Below, in pieces: positions 32,087 to 40,198 of a stretch of DNA of 64,000 nucleotides. The notes under the pieces were generated by a model. The model did not search any database, was not told the DNA's origin, and worked only from the letters and a program-made list of their open reading frames with translations. Made by a program: the position numbers and the translations under genes. The stretch lies in the NCBI RefSeq assembly GCF_010093225.1, contig NZ_PDWM01000007.1, positions 1 to 64,000 on the forward strand, read 5' to 3'. This stretch comes from Pseudoxanthomonas koreensis. Lineage in GTDB: Bacteria; Pseudomonadota; Gammaproteobacteria; Xanthomonadales; Xanthomonadaceae. How positions within the stretch are numbered: position 1 is the stretch's first letter; every line of letters starts with the position of its first letter.

Positions 32087-33403
32087 TCATATGGTCAATG
32101 ATGTCTGTGCGGCGTCGATGTCTCTTTGCCTTCGCTTCTTGGCGCCGCTTTTCCGGTCGCGCTGGTTGATCGGATTCTGGATCCCCCAGTAAGCGGCCGC
32201 TTCCGCGGTGCTCATGCGCAACAGTTCGGTTTTGCCCAGGCGCACCTCCTTGGAGGGGCGTTTCGGCTTCGTTCCCATCGCCTTCATCACCTGGGATGCG
32301 ACGGCCCGCGCAAGCGGTGGAGGCACGGCGTTGCCGATCTGGCGAGCGCCATGCCATTTGGTTCCATTGAGGCGAAACCAGTCGGGGAAGCCGTGTAGGC
32401 GCGCCATCTCGCGAACCGTTACGCAACGGTCCCACTTATAGTGAATCGGGCGCGGACTGGTGAATGCGCCGCGTGCAGAGTCGGTGCCGGCGCGCAGCGT
32501 ATTGGACACCCCGTCGGCCGGAAGTTTGAAGAATCGAGAGATGGGTTCCACTTCCCCCGGGAGGGTGGAGGCAAAACGGCGTCGCGAAATCTTCGTATGC
32601 TCGGACCGCATGCTGGAAGTGAGCGAATCGGGGTCCCACTTCCGCTTGTAGCCGTAGGCCCAGCCTTCGGGTGTATCGCAACGCATGAGCTTGGCGTACT
32701 CGCTAGCCCTGATGGACTTTTTTGCCTTCGTTTCGTCGGAGTACTTCAACCGCTCGTAACGCTCCGCGTCCGGCAGGTCGCCCAGCGCCTGGGAGCAAGT
32801 CGGCGCGTTCGGAAGCTTGCCGCCCTTGCCGGGCTTCGACGTGATAGGGGTCGGATACTCTGGAAGTCGCATCCCCGTCTTCGCGCCGAGCAGGAAGAGG
32901 CGCTGGCGATCCTGCGGTACGCCGTACTCGCAGGCGTTCAGGACCTTCCAGCTCTTGACGACGTCGTAACCGGCCTGGCCGAACTCTTCGATGATCTCGT
33001 CGAGGAACTTGCGATGCTTGCCTACGGTAAGCCCCTTGACGTTCTCGAATACGAAATAGCCGGCGTCCAGTTCGCGGACGATGCGCACGAAATCCTTGAC
33101 CAACGAATTCCGTGGGTCGTCCAGGGCGCGTTGGCCGATCAGGGAAAAGCCTTGGCAGGGTGCGCCACCGAAGACCACATCGACCTGCCGCGACCCTATC
33201 CCGGCGGCCGCACGGATCTTCTCTCCGCTGAGATCGGTGACCGAGCGGGGGATTACCGCGCAGTCGGGGAAATTGAACTCGTGCACGGCTGCGTGGACGG
33301 GATCTATCTCCACGGCGGCGACGACGTCGAAGCCGGCCTGCTCGAAGCCGAGGCTGAGGCCGCCGGCGCCGGCGAAGAGATCGATTCCGATGGGTCTGCT
33401 CAT
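32087..33403 (-). CDS. DNA (cytosine-5-)-methyltransferase, Dcm type
   Basis: A 438-residue C5 methyltransferase with the conserved motifs in order: I DLFAGAGGLSLGFEQAG (residue 8 on), IV with the catalytic cysteine in GGAPCQGFS, VI FVFENVKGL, VIII QDRQRLFLLGAK, and IX/X VTVREMARLHGFPDW and GNAVPPPLA. The C-terminus extends past motif X with a lysine-rich tail. ATG 33403 follows a TATACT -10 box by seven bases, which suggests a leaderless message; an ATG at 33460 with a possible ribosome site would add 19 residues. Divergent vsr and a probable restriction enzyme make this a type II restriction-modification locus. Target sequence cannot be read. Confidence 0.92.
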   Translation of the reverse strand: MSRPIGIDLFAGAGGLSLGFEQAGFDVVAAVEIDPVHAAVHEFNFPDCAVIPRSVTDLSGEKIRAAAGIGSRQVDVVFGGAPCQGFSLIGQRALDDPRNSLVKDFVRIVRELDAGYFVFENVKGLTVGKHRKFLDEIIEEFGQAGYDVVKSWKVLNACEYGVPQDRQRLFLLGAKTGMRLPEYPTPITSKPGKGGKLPNAPTCSQALGDLPDAERYERLKYSDETKAKKSIRASEYAKLMRCDTPEGWAYGYKRKWDPDSLTSSMRSEHTKISRRRFASTLPGEVEPISRFFKLPADGVSNTLRAGTDSARGAFTSPRPIHYKWDRCVTVREMARLHGFPDWFRLNGTKWHGARQIGNAVPPPLARAVASQVMKAMGTKPKRPSKEVRLGKTELLRMSTAEAAAYWGIQNPINQRDRKSGAKKRRQRDIDAAQTSLTI

Positions 33404-33410
33404 GGGGGGA

Positions 33411-33416
33411 AGTATA
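33411..33416 (-). promoter_or_regulatory. -10 box of the cytosine methyltransferase gene
   Basis: TATACT on the minus strand ends seven bases before ATG 33403, so the message would start at or near the start codon. Confidence 0.5.
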
Positions 33417-33532
33417 GTGGGGGTCCGATCGTTTGTCGATCGGAAGAGATCGTCCTGCATGGTCGGAGTTCCTTCTCCTGACGAGGCCCTAGAGTGTGGC
33501 GCGGCTGTCTCACCGGATGAGACGGAGGGCGT

Positions 33533-33937
33533 ATGGACCGGTTGACGTCCGAGCGCCGCAGTTGGCTCATGTCCCGGATCGGCTCCAGGAACACAAAGCC
33601 GGAGCTCGCGCTCAGGTCGTTGCTGCATCGGCTCGGGTACAGGTTCCGCCTGCATCGAAGGGATCTTCCGGGAACGCCCGATGTGGTCCTGCCCGGACGG
33701 CGTACGGTGATCTTCGTCCATGGGTGCTTCTGGCATGGACATGCGTGCAAGCGCAGTAAGATGCCTAAGTCGAGGATCGACTACTGGGGGCCAAAGATCG
33801 ACGCCAATAGACGTCGGGACGCGAGGAAGCGAAGAATGCTTCGGGCTCTCGGGTGGCGTGTCCTCACCGTATGGGAGTGCGAATTGAAGGATTCTGGCAA
33901 GCTGTCCGATAGAATCGTTCGAATGCTCGGCGATTGA
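33533..33937 (+). CDS. vsr: Very short patch repair endonuclease
   Basis: A 134-residue Vsr nuclease, which nicks next to T:G mismatches produced when 5-methylcytosine is deaminated. RIGSRNTKPELALRSLLHRLGYRFRLHRRDLPGTPDVVLPGRR leads to the catalytic aspartate (PDVV) and to FVHGCFWHGHACK with the metal and zinc histidines and cysteine. Length is normal. GGAGGGCG lies just before the ATG. Its position next to a cytosine methyltransferase is the usual setting. It is divergent from the methyltransferase and 10 bases upstream of the probable restriction gene, so vsr and the nuclease share a transcript. Confidence 0.95.
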   Translation: MDRLTSERRSWLMSRIGSRNTKPELALRSLLHRLGYRFRLHRRDLPGTPDVVLPGRRTVIFVHGCFWHGHACKRSKMPKSRIDYWGPKIDANRRRDARKRRMLRALGWRVLTVWECELKDSGKLSDRIVRMLGD

Positions 33938-33947
33938 AGGGGGGGTA

Positions 33948-34763
33948 ATGGTCGAACTGAAGGAAAAGAAGGCGAATCGTTACTCGGCGATCATCGCCGA
34001 GGTTTTCGACCGTCATTACGAGGAGGGCAAGACCCGCATCGCATTCGAACGGGACGAGTTCGAAGAGATCATGGCCGAGAAAGGCATGAAGCGGATAAAG
34101 AATCCGGGCGACCCGATTTACTCGTTTAAGTACCGGTACCCGCTTCCCGCAGCTATCGTGGAGACTGCCCCCGAGGGTTACGAATGGGGGATATTCGGGG
34201 TGGGCCGGGCGAAGTACGAATTCCGGTTGGTTGTTCCCTTGGATATGACTCCTCGGATGAGCAAGTTGGCAATCAAGATTCCGGATGCAACCCCCGAAAT
34301 TATCGGTGCGTATGCCCTTGGCGACGAGCAGGCCCTTTTGGCCAAGGTTAGATACAACCGTCTAATCGACGTATTTCTGGGAGTTACAGCCTCGTCGCTT
34401 CAGAATCATCTGCGTACGACCGTCAAGGAGATTGGACAAATCGAAATCGATGAACTGTATGTCGGTATTGATCGGAGCGGATCGCAGTACGTTGTCCCCG
34501 TGCAAGCTAAGGGCGGAAGGGATCGGCACGGCAGGCAGCAGACGGAACAGGACATAGCCTGTTGCCGGCAGAAGTTTCCCGACTTGAGGTGTCGGCCGGT
34601 ATCCGCACAGTTCATGTCGAATGGACGTATCGCGATGTTCGAACTGGCGATGCAGGGCGACGACATCAAGGTCGTGGCTGAAGAACACTATGAGTTGGTT
34701 CCCGCCAAATCGATCACTAAGGAAGATCTTATGCTCTATCGCAGGGGGGCGGGAATCGATTAA
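33948..34763 (+). CDS. Probable type II restriction endonuclease (PD-(D/E)XK-like, QxK variant)
   Basis: A 271-residue soluble protein with a likely nuclease site near its middle: a conserved-looking helix (LRTTVKEIGQIEIDE, E169), an aspartate at 175, and Q186-A-K188 at the end of the strand QYVVPVQAK. The order fits PD-(D/E)XK nucleases in which Q replaces the second acidic residue, as seen in some restriction enzymes. The N-terminal half (helical, YSAIIAEVFDRHYEEGKTRI) may recognise DNA. Placement after a cytosine methyltransferase and vsr supports a restriction role; cleavage site unknown. A G-rich ribosome site lies before ATG 33948. Composition is more AT-rich than the chromosome around it. 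Confidence 0.72.
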   Translation: MVELKEKKANRYSAIIAEVFDRHYEEGKTRIAFERDEFEEIMAEKGMKRIKNPGDPIYSFKYRYPLPAAIVETAPEGYEWGIFGVGRAKYEFRLVVPLDMTPRMSKLAIKIPDATPEIIGAYALGDEQALLAKVRYNRLIDVFLGVTASSLQNHLRTTVKEIGQIEIDELYVGIDRSGSQYVVPVQAKGGRDRHGRQQTEQDIACCRQKFPDLRCRPVSAQFMSNGRIAMFELAMQGDDIKVVAEEHYELVPAKSITKEDLMLYRRGAGID

Positions 34764-34874
34764 ATGGTGGAAAACATCGAAAACAGCGGTCAGAGCGTCC
34801 TAAAAGGGAGCAGGTTCATTTTCTATGGGCAGCTGCCAGCGGCTGATCATCTTGAGGTGAGCACTCAGCAATGA
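34764..34874 (+). CDS. 36-residue translationally coupled ORF
   Basis: A short ORF encoding MVENIENSGQSV followed by LKGSRFIFYGQLPAAD and ending STQQ. Its ATG follows the stop of the nuclease gene with no gap (TAAATG) and its stop overlaps the start of the next gene (ATGA). Such tight coupling on both sides is strong evidence that it is translated, either as a small protein or as a device passing ribosomes to the next gene. It has no membrane segment and I recognise no family. Confidence 0.6.
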   Translation: MVENIENSGQSVLKGSRFIFYGQLPAADHLEVSTQQ

Positions 34875-35743
34875 CCGAGGGGGATGGTCTCAGGCTCGCT
34901 GACTATGTCGTCTGTTTCCTGGATTTATTGGGTCAGAAGCAGGCAATGGCGGGTCAATCGCTACTTCCCAGCGTCGAATCCCCGGAGCAGTACGCGGGAT
35001 TCATACGGCAGGTGAAGGCGTCCGTTGGCAAGATTCTTGGTATCCAGCGAAACGCGGAGCTCATGTTGAACGGGATGAGGCAGGACAGAGATCCGCCCGG
35101 CCCTTTGAGTGAAGAGCAACATCAGCAGTGGCTGGACTTCCGGCGGGACAACACAAAGACCCAGCGGTGGTCAGATGGCCTGATGCATTTCTCATGCATG
35201 GGAGACGCGTCCAGGGTCCAGCAGATCAACGGCGTCTATTCCCAGATATGCATGGCCGGCGCTATGTGCCTAATCGGACTGGCTGCCAAAGGCCCTGTCA
35301 GGGGTGGCATCGATATCGCGTGGGGCGTGGAGCTACATCCAGGCGAGCTGTATGGGCCTGCGGTGGCCAATGCATACCATCAAGAGAGTGTTGCTGCGCA
35401 GTTTCCACGCATTGCGGTAGGGAATAAGTTGGTGGAGTTCCTCAAGGGGGCTACGCTTTCTACGGGAGAAGAAGTATCGGACCGCGTAGCGAAAGGCATG
35501 GCATCGCTATGTTTGGGCATGTTGGACAGGGACGATTCTGGGCAAGCATATGTCCACTATCTCTCCAGCGGATTCGAGCAGGCGGTCACCGGCGCGTACA
35601 TTCGCGAACTGTGGCCTCGGGCCAGAGGTTTCATCGGCGATCAGATAGACCTGCATACCGCGAATAGAGACGAGAAGTTGCTTGGAAGGTATTTGCGGTT
35701 GGCGGAGTACTTCGATCGTCATCCTTCGCAGAGCAGCGAGTGA
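34871..35743 (+). CDS. Cyclase-fold-like protein of unknown function
   Basis: A 290-residue soluble protein resembling a widespread family of unnamed proteins with a class III nucleotide cyclase-like core. YVVCFLDLLGQKQ puts D18 where cyclases have their first metal aspartate, and WSDGLMHFS puts D102 near the second; KGPVRGGIDIAWG (R144-GG) and LYGPAVANAYHQESVAAQFPRI are the family's most typical segments. Catalysis is unproven. It is the last gene of the vsr-nuclease operon, coupled through the 36-codon ORF, and is followed by the 21-bp repeat array. Cyclic nucleotide enzymes occur in phage defence (for example Pycsar), so a defence role is plausible but inferred. Confidence 0.6.
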   Translation: MTEGDGLRLADYVVCFLDLLGQKQAMAGQSLLPSVESPEQYAGFIRQVKASVGKILGIQRNAELMLNGMRQDRDPPGPLSEEQHQQWLDFRRDNTKTQRWSDGLMHFSCMGDASRVQQINGVYSQICMAGAMCLIGLAAKGPVRGGIDIAWGVELHPGELYGPAVANAYHQESVAAQFPRIAVGNKLVEFLKGATLSTGEEVSDRVAKGMASLCLGMLDRDDSGQAYVHYLSSGFEQAVTGAYIRELWPRARGFIGDQIDLHTANRDEKLLGRYLRLAEYFDRHPSQSSE

Positions 35744-35780
35744 GTCCCAAGCAGGAACGGGGCAGGTTCACTTCCAGGGG

Positions 35781-36032
35781 GAATCCAGGACTCCGTCCTC
35801 CGAGTCCCGAACCCGGAGCGCCGAGCTCCAACCTCCGTAGCCCGAGTTCGGAACTCGATGCATAGAGCTCTGAACTCCATCGTCCGAGTTCCGGACTCGG
35901 CACGCCGAGTTCTGAACTCCATCGGCCGGGTTCCAGGCTCGGCGCGCCGGGTTCCGAACTCCATCACCCGGGTTCCAGGCTCGGATCGCCGAGTCCAGAA
36001 CTCGGTCGCCCGAGCTTTTTGCTCGGCGTGTG
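35781..36032. repeat. 21-bp tandem repeat array, about 12 units
   Basis: Cores of the form GAGTTCCGAACT recur exactly every 21 bases with starts at 35781, 35802, 35823, 35844, 35865, 35886, 35907, 35928, 35949, 35970, 35991 and 36012. Units vary at several positions, but most keep GAG/GGG-TTC-N-GAACT/GGCT, giving each unit an imperfect palindrome. The array lies in a 544-base gap with no convincing gene; frames across it are open on both strands only because 21 is a multiple of three, yielding seven-residue repeats rich in Asn, Ser and Arg. The unit length equals two helical turns, so palindromes face the same side of the DNA. Confidence 0.9.
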
Positions 36033-36048
36033 AGGCAAAAAAGCTCGG
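36010..36048. terminator. Bidirectional hairpin closing the defence-like island
   Basis: CCGAGCTTTTTGC pairs with GCAAAAAAGCTCGG (one extra A) across a 12-base loop; T and A tracts within the arms fit termination on either strand. The left arm is the last unit of the 21-bp array. Confidence 0.6.
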
Positions 36049-36108
36049 TTCTGTGGATAACCTGGGCTGCAGACGGTTCCACGTTTGCTACTTGGCCTGA
36101 GGTTCCAC

Positions 36109-36137
36109 GGAAACAGGGGGTCAGAGTGCACTTTCCG
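36109..36137 (+). repeat. Dispersed GGGGTCAGAGTGCACTTTCC element, copy 1
   Basis: GGAAACAGGGGGTCAGAG followed by TGCACTTTCC. Three other copies are at 38704, 42046 and 43464. Similar motifs are common beside REP-associated transposase genes in this group, from memory; no transposase is present in this window. Confidence 0.7.
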
Positions 36138-36287
36138 CTCAACTCCGCTCGAGCGGCTGCCAACGGAGCTGTGCCTGCCACCCGCTCCGACGGAACTCCC
36201 CCAGACTTTGGTCACTTGTTACGCCTGGAGGCCCGGCCGCATCGTCGCCCGAACCGCGCTTCCGCCCTTGTGGCCCCTGGAGCTCCT

Positions 36288-37550
36288 GTGTCCCGATTCC
36301 GACCGCTGTTCGCTGCCTGCCTGCTGTTCGTGTCCGCCCATACCACCGCCGCCACGCCGCGCGAGGCGGTCGCGCAGGTCGCCGACACCATCGAGCAGGA
36401 CTACTTCGATCCGCAGCGCGCCACTGCGATCGCCGCGGCGCTGCGCGCCGATGCCGCCGGCGGGCGCTACGACCGCTATACCAACCCGCAGGACCTGGCC
36501 ACTGCGCTGACGACCCGGCTCAAGGCCGAGGACCGGCACTTCAACGTGCGCTGGTCCGATGCGCCGCCGGAACAGCGTCCCGGGCCGGGCCCGGGCGCCG
36601 ATCCGGCGCGCACCAACTTCGGCATCCGTCGTGCCGAGGTGCTGCCGGGCAATGTCGGCTACCTGGACCTGCGCTCCTTCGCCGATATCGACTTCGACGA
36701 TCCGCGCGATCCGGCGCGGCAGGCCATCGACGCGGCGCTGCATCTGCTCGGCAATACCGATGCGCTGGTCATCGACCTGCGCGACAACGGCGGCGGTTCG
36801 CCGGCGATGGTCGGTTACCTGGCCAGCGCCTTCGTCGCGCCCGATGCCGACATCTACAACACCTTCCACTCGCGCCGCGGCACGATGTCCGAAGCCCCGG
36901 TCACTGCCCACGCGGCGCCGCGCACGAAGCTGCCGCTGTACGTGCTGACCAGTGGCCGTACCGGATCGGCTGCGGAGGCCTTCGCCTACACGCTGAAGAA
37001 CGCCAGGCGCGCGACCGTGGTCGGCGAGGCCAGCGGCGGCGCTGCCAATCCCGGGCGGCCGTTCCAGCTGGACGACGGCTTCAGCGTGTTCGTGTCCACC
37101 GGTTCGCCGGTCAGCCCGATCACCGGCGGCAACTGGGAAGGCGACGGCGTGCAGCCGGACGTGGCGGTGGCATCCGCCGATGCGCTGCTGCGCGCGCAGC
37201 CGCTCGCGCTGGCCCGACTGGTCGAGGAGGGCGCCGACACGGCCGCGCGCTGGTCGCTGGAAGCGCTGACCATCGAGCCCCCGGCGCAGGTGCAGGCCGC
37301 CATCGGCGCGCTGGTCGGCCAGTACGGTGTCGTCGCGATCGAAGCGGCCGGCGATCGCCTGCAGTTGCGCCAGGGCCGCCGTCCGCCGCTGCGCCTGCAG
37401 CCGCTGGCGACGGACCTGTACTTCGTCGAGGGCGACCCGACCCGCCGCGTGCAGTTCGAGCGCACGCCGGTGGGCGAGGTGGCCGCGCTGGAAGTGCGAT
37501 GGGCCGACGGCAATGTCGCCCGCCATGTGCGCGGCCCGAACGGATCCTGA
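36288..37550 (+). CDS. Secreted S41-family peptidase (tail-specific/IRBP-like)
   Basis: A 420-residue exported serine peptidase. GTG 36288 follows GGAG by five bases and starts a signal peptide (RFRPLFAACLLFVSAHTTAA). NVGYLDLRSF and ALVIDLRDNGGGSPAMVGYLASAF are S41 strands; LTSGRTGSAAEAFAYTLK carries the probable nucleophile serine, followed by ARRATVVGEASGGAANPG. The N-terminal helical part and lack of a PDZ domain fit the IRBP-like branch. A C-terminal tail of about 100 residues (VQAAIGALVGQYG onward) looks like a beta-rich domain seen in secreted esterases. Target proteins unknown. The open frame upstream of 36288 runs into repeats and is not coding. Confidence 0.85.
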   Translation: MSRFRPLFAACLLFVSAHTTAATPREAVAQVADTIEQDYFDPQRATAIAAALRADAAGGRYDRYTNPQDLATALTTRLKAEDRHFNVRWSDAPPEQRPGPGPGADPARTNFGIRRAEVLPGNVGYLDLRSFADIDFDDPRDPARQAIDAALHLLGNTDALVIDLRDNGGGSPAMVGYLASAFVAPDADIYNTFHSRRGTMSEAPVTAHAAPRTKLPLYVLTSGRTGSAAEAFAYTLKNARRATVVGEASGGAANPGRPFQLDDGFSVFVSTGSPVSPITGGNWEGDGVQPDVAVASADALLRAQPLALARLVEEGADTAARWSLEALTIEPPAQVQAAIGALVGQYGVVAIEAAGDRLQLRQGRRPPLRLQPLATDLYFVEGDPTRRVQFERTPVGEVAALEVRWADGNVARHVRGPNGS

Positions 37551-37677
37551 TCGCCGCCCTGGCGGGCGCCGCAGCGCGGCGTCGCGTCTTTGGGAAAAAT
37601 GGAAAAAAATGGGGCTCCTTTTGCGGCCCGCGGCGCCCCGCGCCAGACGCGTTCCCGTCCTGCAAGGAGATCCTGGG

Positions 37678-38679
37678 ATGAAGTCGATCGCATGCTTCGC
37701 GTTCCTCTCCGCAACCGTGCTTTCCGCGCCCGCGCTGGCGGCGCCGGCCGTGCCAGCGCAGACGCCCGAGGCCTACGCCGCCGCCGGCGAGCGCGTCACC
37801 ATCGCCCCGGGCCGTGCCTTGAACCTGCGCTGCAGCGGTGAGGGCGCGCAGACCGTGCTGCTGGAAGCCGGCGGCAACGCCGACTCGACCTCCTGGTTCC
37901 GGGTCCAGCCGCTGCTGGCGTCGCAGGCGCGCGTGTGCGCCTACGACCGTGCGGGTTACGGCTTCAGCGACGAAGGCCCGCTGCCGCGGAATCTTGAGGC
38001 TGACGTCGCCGATCTCGCCGCGCTGGTCACTGCGGCCGGGCTGCGCACGCCCCTGGTCCTGGTCGGGCATTCGCTGGGCAGCAACATCGTGCGCGCCTAT
38101 GCGCAGCAGCATCCGCAGGACGTGGCCGCGCTGGTGCTGGTCGATCCGCCCGAGCAGGGTGCCGATGCGCGGTTGCCCCAGGCCTGGCAACAGGAGGACG
38201 AAGCCGGGCGCGCGCAGCGCAATGCGTTCCTCGATGCCTGCCTGGCCGCGGCCGAGGCCGGTACCCTGGACCAGGCCGCCGCCCCGCTGGCGTCCTGCCT
38301 GCGCGCCGCGCCGCCGTGGCAGAGCGCGGCGGTCGCCGCCGCCATCCGCGCCTGGAAGCTCAAGCCCGGCTACTGGCGCACGCTGCGCTCGGAGCTCGAC
38401 GCCAACACCGCGATCTTCGCCGCACCGGTACCGGAGGCCGAGTCCTACGGCGAGCTGCCACTCGTTGTCGTCATCGCACCCGTCGACGGCATGCAGGGCG
38501 TGCCCGCCGAGGTCGGCAAGATCCTGCAGGCCGCACGCGAGCAGACCCACGCACGCCTGGTCGCAGCCTCGCGCAACGGTCGGCGCGTGGACGTGGTGGA
38601 CAGTTCGCACGACGTGCAGCTGGACGCGCCGGAAGCCGTCGCGGCCGCGGTGGCCGGCGTGCTCGCGCCGGCGCGATGA
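37678..38679 (+). CDS. Secreted alpha/beta hydrolase
   Basis: A 333-residue exported alpha/beta hydrolase. Signal peptide ends near ALAAPA (residue 22). VLLEAGGNADSTSW is the oxyanion strand, VCAYDRAGYGFSDEG the following strand, and VLVGHSLGSNIVRAYA the nucleophile elbow with Ser near residue 140; the closing VVDSSHDVQLDAPEAV carries the catalytic histidine. AAGGAG precedes the ATG at good spacing. Substrate unknown. It is 127 bases downstream of the S41 peptidase, which may share its transcript. Confidence 0.85.
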   Translation: MKSIACFAFLSATVLSAPALAAPAVPAQTPEAYAAAGERVTIAPGRALNLRCSGEGAQTVLLEAGGNADSTSWFRVQPLLASQARVCAYDRAGYGFSDEGPLPRNLEADVADLAALVTAAGLRTPLVLVGHSLGSNIVRAYAQQHPQDVAALVLVDPPEQGADARLPQAWQQEDEAGRAQRNAFLDACLAAAEAGTLDQAAAPLASCLRAAPPWQSAAVAAAIRAWKLKPGYWRTLRSELDANTAIFAAPVPEAESYGELPLVVVIAPVDGMQGVPAEVGKILQAAREQTHARLVAASRNGRRVDVVDSSHDVQLDAPEAVAAAVAGVLAPAR

Positions 38680-38703
38680 CGTGGCGGCGAGTGCAGCCTG
38701 TCA

Positions 38704-38732
38704 GGGGAAGTGCGCTCTGACCCCGGTCTGGC
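38704..38732 (-). repeat. Dispersed GGGGTCAGAGTGCACTTTCC element, copy 2 (inverted)
   Basis: Minus-strand copy reading GACCGGGGTCAGAGCG followed by CACTTCCCC, with one transition from copy 1. It lies between the hydrolase gene and the small lipid/outer-membrane-assembly-like gene. Confidence 0.65.
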
Positions 38733-38840
38733 TTTTGCTGCTGTGCGGAACACGGCCCACACCCGCTGTGCTATAGATCGACAACCCGGCGTCAATTACC
38801 GGGGAAACGTGCAGGTTTTCCATCTCCCAGGAGGATTGCC

Positions 38841-39236
38841 ATGCGTATTCTCGTTCCAGGCATGCTCGCGCTGATCGCGTTGCCCGCCATGGCCGGCACC
38901 CCGACCGATGCCCGGATGGCCGAGCGTCTGGCGGCACTCGAAAGCCGGGTGGCGCAGTTGGAAGAGTCGTCCACCCATGCCGATTCGCACTTCAGCAGCA
39001 AGGCCCAGGTCAGTGGCAACTGGCTCAGTTGCAGGCAGGGCATGAGCAAGGCCGAGGTCCAGTCCCTGCTCGGACAGCCGCTGCTGGTGCCGCAAAGCCA
39101 GCGCGACGCGGTCAAGCTGTATCACGGCTCGGAAGTGTGGCTGTACCGCACCCAGGCCAAGGAGGGTCCGGGTTACGTGATCTTCCGCGACGGCAAGCTG
39201 GTCGAGTGCGCCAGCCCGCAGTTCAATTCGGCGTAA
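38841..39236 (+). CDS. Small exported protein, SmpA/OmlA-like
   Basis: A 131-residue exported protein. Signal peptide MRILVPGMLALIALPAMAG, a short coiled region (RMAERLAALESRVAQLEES), then GMSKAEVQSLLGQP leading to VWLYRTQ and GYVIFRDGKLVE, which follows the SmpA/OmlA (BamE-like) fold: helix with the LLG.P turn followed by beta strands. GGAGGA lies before ATG 38841. It lacks a lipobox, so it should be soluble in the periplasm. Cys 64 and Cys 123 could pair. Role not known; BamE relatives bind other envelope proteins. Confidence 0.72.
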   Translation: MRILVPGMLALIALPAMAGTPTDARMAERLAALESRVAQLEESSTHADSHFSSKAQVSGNWLSCRQGMSKAEVQSLLGQPLLVPQSQRDAVKLYHGSEVWLYRTQAKEGPGYVIFRDGKLVECASPQFNSA

Positions 39237-39442
39237 ATGAAACCAGGGATCGGCGCGCAGTTTCCCGGGTGTCCTCGCATGCCCGGGACCGCCGGCCCTG
39301 ACCCTCTCGCCCGCGCATACACGATCCCGTAATCGCCCCTGGCCTACGATCCATGGCCTCGGGCGCGGGCGGCCGTCGATGTGTCGCGGCCAACGCGAAC
39401 CCACCGCTTCGGCGCCGGCGTGCGCCCTTTTTGGAGGTTGTC

Positions 39443-40198
39443 ATGGCAGGGTTCGAAGGCAAGGTCGCGCTGGTCACCGGCGCCGGTTCCGGCCTGGGCG
39501 AGGCGATCGCCAAGGCGCTGGCGGCGCGTGGGGTGAAGGTCGTGGCGACCGACATCCAGCAGCAGGCGGCCGAGCGCGTGGTGGCGGAGATCGTGGCGGC
39601 GTCGGGTACGGCGATCGCGCTTCGCCAGGACACCGCGAGCGCCGATGACAACGCCGCGGCGGTGGAGCGTGCGGTGGCCGAGTACGGCGCGCTGCATTAC
39701 GCGGTCAACAACGCCGGCATCGGCGGTGCGCAGGCGCCGGTGGGCGAGCTGGACGTGGCCGAGTGGCAGCGGGTGATCGACATCAACCTCAACGGCGTGC
39801 TCTACGGGATGCGCTACCAGATCCCGCGGATGCTGCAGGCCGGCGCGGGCGAGTGCGCGATCGTCAACATGGCCTCGATCCACGGCATGGTCGCGGCAAT
39901 CGGCAACAGTGCCTACACCGCGGCCAAGCACGGCGTGGTGGGGATGACCCGCAACGCGGCCGCCGAGTACGGGCCGCGGGGCCTGCGCATCAACTGCGTC
40001 GGCCCGGGCTACATCGACACGCCGCTGCTCGAAGCACTGCCCGACGAACAGAGGGCGGCGCTGGTCGCGAAGCATCCACTGGGGCGGCTGGGCCGGGCGG
40101 AGGAGGTCGCCGCGCTGGTGGTGTTCCTGCTGTCGGCGGAGGCTTCGTTCATCACCGGCGGCTACTACCTCATCGACGGCGGCTACACGGTGGTGTAG
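39443..40198 (+). CDS. Short-chain dehydrogenase/reductase
   Basis: A 251-residue classical SDR. TGAGSGLG near residues 12-19 binds the cofactor, D37 after VVATD suggests a preference for NAD over NADP, NNAG follows, and the catalytic set is serine in NMASIHG, Y155-xxx-K in YTAAKHG. GPGYIDTPLL and the terminal GGYYLIDGGYTVV are typical. GGAGG lies before the ATG. Substrate unknown. It is followed after 101 bases by a zinc alcohol dehydrogenase on the same strand; the two may act on related carbonyl compounds. Confidence 0.87.
   Translation: MAGFEGKVALVTGAGSGLGEAIAKALAARGVKVVATDIQQQAAERVVAEIVAASGTAIALRQDTASADDNAAAVERAVAEYGALHYAVNNAGIGGAQAPVGELDVAEWQRVIDINLNGVLYGMRYQIPRMLQAGAGECAIVNMASIHGMVAAIGNSAYTAAKHGVVGMTRNAAAEYGPRGLRINCVGPGYIDTPLLEALPDEQRAALVAKHPLGRLGRAEEVAALVVFLLSAEASFITGGYYLIDGGYTVV

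Noticed and set aside
35781-36032. CRISPR array
   Set aside because: The units are contiguous 21-bp repeats with no variable spacers, and no cas gene is nearby.
35768-36181. Open frames over the repeat array giving seven-residue protein repeats (minus-strand RAWNPGDGVRNPA type, plus-strand RVPGSARRVPNSI type)
   Set aside because: The 21-bp period keeps several frames open on both strands at once; none has a ribosome site or a conserved start, so they look like by-products of the repeat.
36030-36287. N-terminal extension of the S41 peptidase
   Set aside because: It would begin inside the repeat/hairpin and bury the signal peptide; the GTG at 36288 has GGAG at proper spacing.
37555-37625. Intrinsic terminator after the S41 peptidase
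   Set aside because: A GC-rich hairpin is possible but the following bases are A-rich rather than T-rich on the plus strand, so the evidence is too weak.
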